From NCBI RefSeq assembly GCF_038150125.1, contig NZ_JBBVMF010000011.1:104700-168699 (forward strand): a DNA stretch of 64,000 nucleotides, read 5' to 3'. The DNA is from SW132 sp038150125. GTDB taxonomy: Bacteria > Bacteroidota > Rhodothermia > Balneolales > Balneolaceae. Below, one piece after another: positions 1 to 7,337 of this stretch. Position 1 is the stretch's first letter, and each line of letters opens with the position of its first letter. Made by a program: the position numbers and the translations under genes. Below the pieces are notes generated by a model. It saw nothing but the letters and a program-made list of their open reading frames with translations. It ran no database searches and was not told the origin of the DNA.

Positions 1-987
1 GGGTCAGGTAACCCGGTTGAAATTACGATTGATCAGCCAATTAATATTATAGCATATTTTAGTACAATTCCGACTGTTAGCACAAGTTCGGTTGAATCGA
101 TCAATGAAAATTCAGCCCAAAGCGGAGGAAATGTCACCGACGATGGTGGAGCATCGGTAACTGAAAGAGGCGTCTGTTGGAGTTTGTCTCAAAATCCAAC
201 TACCAATGATAGCTGCACGTCAGATGGCAGCGGTACCGGGAGTTTTACCAGCAGCCTGACCAATCTTTCTTCTGATACCCAGTACTTTGTACGTGCCTAC
301 GCCACCAATGGAGCAGGAACGGGTTATGGCGAAGAAATAAGTTTTACAACCCGATCCGAGGCCGACTCCGGCGATTGGCCCCGAGATACAGAAACGGAGG
401 TGGTAGACGTAACCAACCCTGTAACAGGACGAACCTGGATGGACCGCAACCTGGGTGCCAGCCGGGCGGCAACCTCCATGGATGATGAAGAGGCCTACGG
501 CAATCTCTACCAGTGGGGCCGCCCCGCCGACGGGCATGAAAAACGAAATTCAAGCACTACAACTACATTAAGCAACAGTGACCAGCCCGGCCATGGTGAT
601 TATATTATTCCCAGCAGCGGTCCTTATGACTGGCGCAGTCCTCAAAATGGCGATTTGTGGCAGGGAGTAAACGGGGTGAACAATCCATGTCCGGACAATT
701 ACAGGTTGCCAACTTGGGTCGAGTGGGAGGCCGAGCGACAAAGCTGGAGTATTAATAATAGAGATGGTGCATTTGAATCACCGTTGAAACTGCCTGTGGC
801 GGGCTACCGCAACTATGCCGACGGCAAAGGTTCCTTCGTCTCTGTTGGCGGTGGCGGTCACTACTGGTCAAGTTCGGTTTCCGTTACCCGCTCAAGGTTT
901 TTGTTCTTCGGTGATGGCACGAATGCTATCGTCCACAGCGGCGTCAATCGTGCACGCGCCATATCCGTCCGCTGCATCAAGGACTAA
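1..987 (+). CDS. FISUMP-domain surface protein, 5' end outside the window
   Basis: The frame is open from base 1 to the TAA at 985-987, so the N-terminus lies upstream of the window. The first residues resemble the end of an InlB B-repeat-like domain. A fibronectin-III-like segment follows (about bases 70-350, ending in TQYFVRAYATNGAGTGYG). The C-terminal ~190 residues are a Fibrobacter succinogenes major paralogous (FISUMP) domain: GRTWMDRNLGASRAATSM, YQWGRPADGHE, then DWRSP, NPCPDNYRLPT and the closing VRCIKD. Such proteins are exported, and their role is unknown. A TTG at 184 could be called as a start, but coding clearly continues upstream. The next gene is a tandem paralog sharing this domain. 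Confidence 0.85.
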   Translation, partial: GSGNPVEITIDQPINIIAYFSTIPTVSTSSVESINENSAQSGGNVTDDGGASVTERGVCWSLSQNPTTNDSCTSDGSGTGSFTSSLTNLSSDTQYFVRAYATNGAGTGYGEEISFTTRSEADSGDWPRDTETEVVDVTNPVTGRTWMDRNLGASRAATSMDDEEAYGNLYQWGRPADGHEKRNSSTTTTLSNSDQPGHGDYIIPSSGPYDWRSPQNGDLWQGVNGVNNPCPDNYRLPTWVEWEAERQSWSINNRDGAFESPLKLPVAGYRNYADGKGSFVSVGGGGHYWSSSVSVTRSRFLFFGDGTNAIVHSGVNRARAISVRCIKD

Positions 988-1050
988 ACATTACTTAGAA
1001 TTTGCAATCGAATATGATTACGAAGATTATAATAAATTCAATAAACACCT

Positions 1051-1937
1051 ATGATTAGAACCAAACCATTACTTATCACATTTATCTGTTTTGTTGGAAT
1101 CATGTCTTGCTCAACTGAAAGGACCTCCGTTTATACGCTCACAACTACAGCCAGCCCCACAGAAGCGGGAACCATCACGCCGGAATCGGGCAGTTACGAT
1201 GAGGGAGAGGTTGTGAACCTTCAGGCTTTCCCTAATGATGGATGGGTATTTTTGAGATGGGGGGAGGATCTGAATTCATTTGCCAATCCTACGAATGTAA
1301 CCATGGACAGGGAGTATACTGTGGTGTATTTTCAACAAGCAGGGCCTCGTGATACCGAAAAGGAGGTCGTGGATGTAACCAACCCTGCAACGGGTCAAAC
1401 CTGGATGTACCGCAACCTGGGCGCCAGCCGGGTGGCACCTCTATGGATGATGAACTGGCCTACGGTGATCTCTATCAGTGGGGACGGCCGGCTGATGGTC
1501 ATCAGAAACGGAGCTTTGGTATAACGGGCATATTAAGCAACAGCGACCTACCCGGGCACAGAAAGTTTATAGTTATATCAAGCCAGCCCTATGACTGGCG
1601 CAGCCCGAAAAATGATCAATTGTGGCAAAGAGTAAAATATATAAACAATCCCTGCCCGGATAGCTACCGGTTGCCAACGGAGACCGAGTGGGAGGACGAG
1701 CGACAAAGCTGGAGTAGTAATGATAGAACGGGTGCATTTGAATCACCGTTGAAATTGCCTGTGGCAGGCTACCGCCAAGTAAACAATTCGCTCATCGGTG
1801 TTGGCTTTGGTGGCTTGTATTGGTCAAGTTCGTTTTTCCGTTCCTTCTCACGGAACCTGTTATTCGATAGCAGCGGTGCCTTCATAACTCGTGACCCTCG
1901 CACATGCGGACTCTCCGTCCGCTGCATAAAGGACTGA
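1051..1937 (+). pseudogene. FISUMP lipoprotein, broken by a one-base frameshift
   Basis: The start codon ATG 1051 opens a lipoprotein signal (lipobox GIMSC). An InlB B-repeat-like domain (about residues 30-95) and the first part of a FISUMP domain follow. After GQTWMYRNLGASR the frame turns to nonsense and stops at 1524. The true continuation (MDDELAYGDLYQWGRPADG...VRCIKD) lies in another frame from 1443 to 1937. Aligned with the upstream paralog, which reads ggcggcaacctccatgg, this gene reads ggtggcacctctatgg, so one A is missing next to base 1437. Restoring it gives a full-length ~295-residue protein. It may be a true recent pseudogene, a phase-variable gene or an assembly error. Confidence 0.8.
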
Positions 1938-1941
1938 CTTA

Positions 1942-2519
1942 TCTGATTTATTCAACCTGCTTGAGCGCCGTAGTCTGTTTGAAGCAGCAGAACATTTGTC
2001 GTTGAGCCTTCTGAATGATGAAAGTTTAAATATAAATGCTGATCTGGCAAAGCAGCTGAAAACTTCCGTGCCATGATAATAGGTAACACCACTGATGATA
2101 TTGTCGTCGGAGACAAAACCTTTGTTTTCGGGCTTGATCCTAATCATGCGCCTGAGAAACTATCTGATATCACCAGTGACTTTACGGTTGTCGTTTTCGG
2201 AGCAAGCTGGTGCCCGAAGTGCAGGGAAGAGATACCCGAAATAGCCGGGCACTATCCAAAATGGAAAAAACAAGGAGTAGAAGTAGTTTTTGTTTCCCTC
2301 GATGAAGATGAAGAGTCGTTTAGCCGGTTTGTCAAAGATTTCCCATTCATATCCACATCTGATTATAAAAAATGGGACAGCCCAATCGTCAACGATTACT
2401 ATGTTTTTGCCACTCCCACGATGTATCTGCTCGACAGCAATAGAGAGATTCTGCTGCGCCCCAAATCCGTACGGCAAATGGACGCCTGGATAGATTGGTA
2501 TTTGGTGGAAGGCAATTGA
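1942..2519 (+). pseudogene. Thioredoxin/TlpA-like gene remnant (copy A)
   Basis: Bases 1942-2076 encode an open piece (LLERRSLFEAAEHLSLSLLN...LAKQLKTSVP). It reads like the helical N-terminal part of a longer Bacteroidota redoxin, but stops at the TGA at 2074. A different frame then carries an intact 148-residue thioredoxin fold from ATG 2073, with VVVFGASWCPKCREEIPEI (CxxC), VVFVSLDEDEE and a cis-Pro loop FATPTMYLLD. No signal peptide remains. I read it as a 5'-truncated gene with a frameshift, abutting the FISUMP stop at a likely deletion junction. The 2073-2519 part could still be expressed as a small cytoplasmic thioredoxin. A second decayed copy lies at 5749-5937. Confidence 0.65.
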
Positions 2520-3326
2520 TGCGATAGTAAAATATTGATTCCATTTTGTGAAAAAAGAGAACTTCCGTTTCAAGCTTAAAGTATAAAACTTTCTAAAGGA
2601 TTATAAAACGCAGACCCTCGTCGATGAAGGGTATATCACTTACTATTCGATCTATCCAATCTACTTCAACATCGATTAAATATTCTTGGACTATGATTTG
2701 GATGAGGAAAATTTTAGTCTCATAATGGTCCAATTTCTCTTTGCCAAGATGCTTGCTTTAGCAAATGGGTGGTCTGATTGCGACCCCGGTACCTAAACTC
2801 AAACTTGCGAAATTCCCGTGGTGTAATCAGTAGTAAATCGGTTTAGAGGATTGGAATATGTATATCATGGGGGTTGAGGTCGAAAATGATTTCAAACTTG
2901 AGCCTAAAAAAGTAGAAGTATTTAGGCCGGTTTTTGTTGATGTAGATGGCCACCGTATTCCATGTGGCGACTATAGGCTGTAAAGGTAAAAAACTGGACT
3001 TAAGTTCTATAAAACGATCCGCTCTACAGGTAAGTGGCCGCTTGAAAACCCAATCAGTATCGCACCGCTTGATTAGGACTTGGTTGTTGGTTCGTTTAGG
3101 ATCTGGGATCGTTCTTTGGTAGGAAGAACAGCTTTGCGCAAAATGATAAAATTAAGCCGGTAAAGATATTTGGACGCCGGTGACGTCAGTGGAGATCACC
3201 TCATATAATAACAAAGGGTAAACAGACTCCAACTTTTTGAATATGAAGAAAATGTATCATATACAGTGGGAAAATAAGTGCCATTGGCAATGTCATTCTT
3301 AAAGAGATTATCGGACTTTCCCGCTC
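2520..3326. other. Degenerate region without an intact gene
   Basis: No convincing gene. Bases 2520-2575 are duplicated at 5938-5995 and could encode IPFCEKRELPFQA, matching the start of the small protein at 5945. An open stretch around 2856-2960 (MGVEVENDFKLEPKKVEVF..., GHRIPCGDY) looks like decayed coding sequence of unknown family, closed by stops on both sides. The rest is interrupted in all frames. Confidence 0.4.
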
Positions 3327-5546
3327 TCAATAGGCACCGTTTGCATATGCATCCACAATCTTTCTGTTCGGCGTACGGCAAGCGACGGGATTGTCGAAGA
3401 AATACAGACACTCAGGCCATCCATCGTCAAAGGTTAAGGTTACCGAGCCACGGCTTTGGTTATTGAAGCCATTATACACGTACTGAGCCTCGATCTTTGT
3501 GGGTCGGCCAAGCGCATCCCGGGAAGCAACTGAAACGTTCGAGACACTGCCTCGTAGGTACTGGTTCATCACCCACGATTTCGACTGATCATAAACCAGG
3601 TCTTCAAGTAGCTCGGTGTAGTTCTGGTCTTCGAACAAGGTGCCGGGAGGCGGATTAACGACCGCAGAATCAAAGGTATTTCCTGTGAGCCGCTTTGGCT
3701 GCTTACTGAGTGCAAACAAACGCAAGTTATCCTGGAATCGCATGAGGCTGGGACTGTCGCAAGCATTTTGCCGGACTAGCGTGTTCATGTCCTTCTGAAG
3801 CGTTGTGACATCACCTACCAGATTCAACGTGCTAGCGAGAGGATCATCAGCTGACATCATCCCAATAGCATGGCGAAAGGTATCGCTTGTTTGCAGCACC
3901 TCGAGCTCAACTTTCGCCCGATACATGTCACGGTCGGCAAAAAGATCCGTACTTATTGTACGCCAGCCGGTGCAACTCCGGCTCGTCTCGACGCCCCACC
4001 CGTTTCGGGTCACCATCCACTGGTTACACACCTCACGGGTCATCTCGATCTTGTCATCAGGCAGATAACTCCCGCACTGCTGTGCGAAGGATTTGAGGTA
4101 TGCGCTATACAAGACCGCGAACCGCATGTCATCCCGCTCAAGGTTGATATCGGAGAATTCACCCCGGTACATTTTGGTCATCAGAGTTTCGTTGAGAAGT
4201 CCATTTGTAGATAGGCTGTTCGGCGTGAGTTTGGCATTTTCCGCAGCCAGAGCTGCGTTTTCCGCAGCCAGTGCGGCCTGTGCTCTTCGCTGTGCAGCTG
4301 ACTGTGCTGCAATCCGTTTTTGGCGTTCAGCAGCGATGATAGCCTCTTCGCGCTGGCTAAGTCGGCTTCGCAGGTCTGAGACTTCACCTCCATCGGAGCG
4401 TATGGCCATAAAATAGCGCGTTTCAAGCGTCTCAAGCTGGTCGATGCTGGTAGCGCCATCAATCTGTGAAACGATCTGTTGGGCATTGGCGATGAGAATC
4501 TCCTCTTTATTGTTGTGAAATTGCTCATACACTGCATCCACAAGGTTGTGGTCACGGAGCATGCCGTATCTCCGATTAAAGTCTTTGAGTAGTACGTTGA
4601 GTTCCTCGATGCCTTGCATTAATCTGCTTACGCGCTCGACCTTTTGCTCTTCCGCTGGCAAAATCTCAGTCAGCACGGTGCTAATTTTGTTTTGCACTTG
4701 TTTGTTGAAGCGTTGCTGTGATTCGGCATCTGCCCTGTGGTAAACCGTGCCAAGGTCACGGCTGAGTCGAAGCAAGGTCGTGATGGTACTGTAAGTAGGC
4801 TCCATTTCCTCAATGGTAGTCAATTGCACTTCGAGATCCGCACTAGCCACTTTGACCTCGTTCTCGGCAATCAATTCCTCGATATAGCGCACCTCCGAGG
4901 GGGGTAAGATGGAATATTCTTCTGATAGCTTGCGCTTCCAATCTTGCAAGGCACCATAGTTCGTGGAGGGTCGTGCTTGTGTTAAATCATCTTCTAGCTT
5001 TTTGTAATCCTGCCGAATCGCCATGACCCTGGCCCGAGGTACGAGGACCAGAGCGTTGTTTCTCGCTTCCTCTCTTATGAGGTAATCGCTGCCGGTGGCA
5101 CGATTCCAGCTCTTGAGCCACTCTTCGTCTTGAGACATGTTGAACGCACGGTGGCTGCGCGACTGTCTGTTTGTGATCACATTATTCAGTACAACTCCGC
5201 CCAAGAGCCCCAGTCCGGCCCATATGGCAGCATTTTCAGAGCCTTCGAAGGTTTCACCTTCATAAGTAAACTCCGTTTGAGACCCGTACACAGCACCCGC
5301 AGCCGCGCCGATGGCTGGCAGGATGAATTTCTGCGCTGTCCTTTCTTGATATTTCCAAGAGGGCTGCACCATAACAGACTCATAGCGTAGTTCCTCCTGT
5401 CGCTCGACTGTCGCTTCATAGGACGAGCAGGCACCGAGCAGGAATGTCAGCGTCAAAAAAACAATAATGATCGTCCCTGTACTGTACCCTGACTCTGAGC
5501 TCGGTCTGTCGCCCTCCTTAATTAAGATTCTCCCAGTTTTGTTCAC
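3327..5546 (-). CDS. Large lipoprotein of unknown function with coiled coils
   Basis: About 739 residues. I place the start at GTG 5546, because a perfect AGGAGG (5559-5554) lies 7 nt upstream; the in-frame TTG at 5552 is too close to it. A hydrophobic stretch (TGTIIIVFLTLTFLLGACSS) ends in a lipobox, so Cys should be lipidated. Two short Gly/Ala-rich hydrophobic segments follow (around residues 75-115). A long helical, charged region (about 160-440) ends in an Ala-rich coiled coil (AAQRRAQAALAAENAALAAEN). The C-terminal ~270 residues have several Cys residues and a final beta-like part (GSVTLTFDDGWPECLYFFDNP). I recognise no family. The strong Shine-Dalgarno and GTG start differ from neighbouring genes, and the gene is bracketed by two copies of a thioredoxin fragment, which suggests horizontal acquisition. 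Confidence 0.7.
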   Translation of the reverse strand: MNKTGRILIKEGDRPSSESGYSTGTIIIVFLTLTFLLGACSSYEATVERQEELRYESVMVQPSWKYQERTAQKFILPAIGAAAGAVYGSQTEFTYEGETFEGSENAAIWAGLGLLGGVVLNNVITNRQSRSHRAFNMSQDEEWLKSWNRATGSDYLIREEARNNALVLVPRARVMAIRQDYKKLEDDLTQARPSTNYGALQDWKRKLSEEYSILPPSEVRYIEELIAENEVKVASADLEVQLTTIEEMEPTYSTITTLLRLSRDLGTVYHRADAESQQRFNKQVQNKISTVLTEILPAEEQKVERVSRLMQGIEELNVLLKDFNRRYGMLRDHNLVDAVYEQFHNNKEEILIANAQQIVSQIDGATSIDQLETLETRYFMAIRSDGGEVSDLRSRLSQREEAIIAAERQKRIAAQSAAQRRAQAALAAENAALAAENAKLTPNSLSTNGLLNETLMTKMYRGEFSDINLERDDMRFAVLYSAYLKSFAQQCGSYLPDDKIEMTREVCNQWMVTRNGWGVETSRSCTGWRTISTDLFADRDMYRAKVELEVLQTSDTFRHAIGMMSADDPLASTLNLVGDVTTLQKDMNTLVRQNACDSPSLMRFQDNLRLFALSKQPKRLTGNTFDSAVVNPPPGTLFEDQNYTELLEDLVYDQSKSWVMNQYLRGSVSNVSVASRDALGRPTKIEAQYVYNGFNNQSRGSVTLTFDDGWPECLYFFDNPVACRTPNRKIVDAYANGAY

Positions 5547-5553
5547 AACCAAA

Positions 5554-5559
5554 CCTCCT
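5554..5559 (-). promoter_or_regulatory. Perfect Shine-Dalgarno AGGAGG
   Basis: AGGAGG on the minus strand, 7 nt before GTG 5546. It decides the start of the unknown lipoprotein. Most other genes in the window lack such a site, as is usual in Bacteroidota. Confidence 0.7.
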
Positions 5560-5748
5560 ATTATGGATTAGTTGAGAGTGATTTCGGTGTCGCATAACAC
5601 GTAGTTACGCAAATTATAATACATTATAAATTATAACTATTTTTTATGCAACAGATTTTCATGTGAAGGGTATCTTTTTTTCCATTTGGGTTATATGAAT
5701 AAGTATAAACTATAATGATAAACCATTTGTATGAAAAAATAATTATAC

Positions 5749-5937
5749 GACAAGACTCAAATAATCCTGATCATGCTCTATGTAAACTATCTGATATCGA
5801 CAGTGACTATAAGGTTATCGTTTTTGGAGCGAGCTGATGCCCGGAGTGCAGGGAAGAGATGCCCGAAATAGCCGGCAACTATTCAATGGAAAGAAATGGA
5901 CGCCTGGATGGATTGGTATTTGATGGATAAAAATTGA
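5749..5937 (+). pseudogene. Thioredoxin-like remnant (copy B), internally deleted
   Basis: This is a diverged duplicate of 2106-2519. Shared blocks include the segment around aaactatctgatatc, gtgcagggaagagatgcccg and aaatggacgcctggatgg. The CxxC motif has lost its Trp: TGG is now TGA at 5835-5837, giving GAS-stop-CPEC. About 230 bases between the CxxC region and the C-terminus are missing. The similarity continues past the stop to about 5995. It is clearly dead, and the two copies flank the minus-strand lipoprotein gene. Confidence 0.8.
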
Positions 5938-5944
5938 TACGGTA

Positions 5945-6151
5945 ATGAAAATAATGATTCCATTTTATAAAAAAAGAGACTGTCCATTTCAAATAATTAT
6001 TGAAGGAAGCGGTGCTATAGTAGAAGAGGTCACGAAAGCCAAAGATTACATTTCGGCCTATTTATTTAAGCTGCCAGCCCAGTCAACCAGTGCAGGGCAT
6101 TTAGATCGCGGGGAGAGAGACTTGCCCAGAAAGAGGGTCAATAAACAATAA
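5945..6151 (+). CDS. Small hypothetical protein (68 residues)
   Basis: Starts at ATG 5945, just after thioredoxin copy B. The first residues (MKIMIPFYKKRDCPFQ) are matched in the other copy by IPFCEKRELPFQA at about 2537-2577, where the reading frame soon ends. Conservation at the residue level with base changes suggests both descend from one real coding sequence. The C-terminal third is rich in charged residues and may be read-through. No family is recognised, and it may itself be a remnant. Confidence 0.3.
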   Translation: MKIMIPFYKKRDCPFQIIIEGSGAIVEEVTKAKDYISAYLFKLPAQSTSAGHLDRGERDLPRKRVNKQ

Positions 6152-6388
6152 TATAGAGTGCGTGATTGAAATAAATGGCCTTTGTTGAGGTATAGGTAAT
6201 TAAATAGCAAATAGACTCCATATGTAGCTCATCTGCCGAGCCTGTCTGACATCGGTATGGAACTCGGCAAGCTTCATTCCATGCCTTAACTTATAATGCT
6301 AGTATTACGCTTTATATTTCATTTTCATAACGTCAGTTCGATATTCCTTTTTAGCTACTATCTCTTGTCTGAATGAAAAAATTTTTAC

Positions 6389-6422
6389 TTGACTTTATCG
6401 AAATATTTATTTGCGATATATT
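6389..6422 (+). promoter_or_regulatory. Possible promoter of the lasso-peptide operon
   Basis: TTGACT (6389-6394) and TATATT (6417-6422) lie in an AT-rich stretch 31-64 bases before the precursor ATG. The 22-nt spacing is too long for a standard sigma-70 promoter, and no good Bacteroidota TAnnTTTG box is seen. This is a weak candidate only. Confidence 0.2.
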
Positions 6423-6452
6423 TTAATTTATCCAAACTAAAAACAAATTATT

Positions 6453-6584
6453 ATGCGTTTAATAAAGAAATTAACCCAAAAAAGAGGAAAAGGAAAAAAT
6501 CGATTCGTGCGAGCGAAGCGGAGTAGAATTCAGCAGGGCGGTAATACGAGTAAGGAACAAACGTATTATTACTACTTCAGTTGA
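6453..6584 (+). CDS. Putative lasso-peptide precursor (A gene), 43 residues
   Basis: A small gene from ATG 6453 to TGA 6582-6584, 33 bases before the B gene. The leader (residues 1-28) is strongly basic, with 12 Lys/Arg and no acid. The C-terminal part is GGNTSKEQTYYYYFS. Glu35 is the only acidic residue in the whole peptide, so it must be the ring acceptor if this is a lasso peptide. Counting from Gly29 it is position 7, giving a Gly1-Glu7 macrolactam, a 15-residue core and a bulky Gln-Thr-Tyr4-Phe-Ser tail. Starts at Gln28 or Gln27 would give 8- or 9-residue rings. The usual Thr at leader -2 and the YxxPxL leader motif are absent. Identification rests on position and composition, not on homology. 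Confidence 0.6.
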   Translation: MRLIKKLTQKRGKGKNRFVRAKRSRIQQGGNTSKEQTYYYYFS

Positions 6585-6617
6585 TCCGCCTAGTGTGGCA
6601 TTGGAGTTTTATAAGGG

Positions 6618-7337
6618 ATGCATTTTTACTTTACTTGTCACGAGGACTCAAACTCGATAGAAAGGAGTGTATATGCTTTTATACACTTGTACTTAGCTAA
6701 AACGAATGTAGAAGTAAAAAATGATCGTTCAGCTATTTTTCCCGCGGATATAGATAACGGTGATAAATATTTTGTCTCACCAATCACAGGTGAGTTAATT
6801 GTGATTCCTAATGACGCGTGGGGTGATCGCGATGCGCAAGACACATTGTTATTCCGAGGAATTTCGGTCGACCACGCAAAAACACCTCCTCCGTTTGACC
6901 CTGTATCGGCTTCACCTCCACTATGGGGAGCTCATACAAGCGCTCCCCGTAGCCAAAGTATTTGGCTACACATGAGTCTTCCCGCTATTTCGCTTATGAC
7001 GCGCTTTATGGCATTATCCAAGATTGCAATGCATGTTTCTGAATTACCAATTTTTCGTGAACCTCTACCATTTAGACAAGCCAGTTTACATCTAATCAAA
7101 TTCACTGAGGATCATCCACGAAGCTGTCTAACGACGAGCTTCCATCAAGCTGCGTATCTAGTCCGCAGTGGTATACCTTGCGCCATTACAATCGGCGTAT
7201 GGATTCCTACTATTTACATGCACGCATGGACTACAACCATAGACAATGAGCTCGTAAATACAAGTGAAAGGCTTGTATCTGACAATCGCGATAAAATAGC
7301 ACATTACCAACCAGCCTTGCGCTTTGTTTTACCATGA
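6618..7337 (+). CDS. Lasso-peptide leader peptidase (B protein, transglutaminase-like)
   Basis: 239 residues; AAGGG lies directly before ATG 6618. The C-terminal ~120 residues match the B2 transglutaminase-like protease fold that removes the leader of lasso precursors: Cys170 in HPRSCLTTSFHQAAYLVRSG, then TIGVW and His202 in YMHAWTTTIDNELVN. The Cys-His spacing of 32 equals that of McjB as I recall it. The third catalytic residue is unclear: the Asn-Asp usually ending this motif reads Asn214-Thr215, and the only nearby acid is Asp209 or Glu211. The N-terminal ~105 residues could hold the precursor-binding RRE (B1) domain, but I cannot recognise one. The stop overlaps the next gene by 4 bases (ATGA), indicating translational coupling. 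Confidence 0.8.
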   Translation: MHFYFTCHEDSNSIERSVYAFIHLYLAKTNVEVKNDRSAIFPADIDNGDKYFVSPITGELIVIPNDAWGDRDAQDTLLFRGISVDHAKTPPPFDPVSASPPLWGAHTSAPRSQSIWLHMSLPAISLMTRFMALSKIAMHVSELPIFREPLPFRQASLHLIKFTEDHPRSCLTTSFHQAAYLVRSGIPCAITIGVWIPTIYMHAWTTTIDNELVNTSERLVSDNRDKIAHYQPALRFVLP

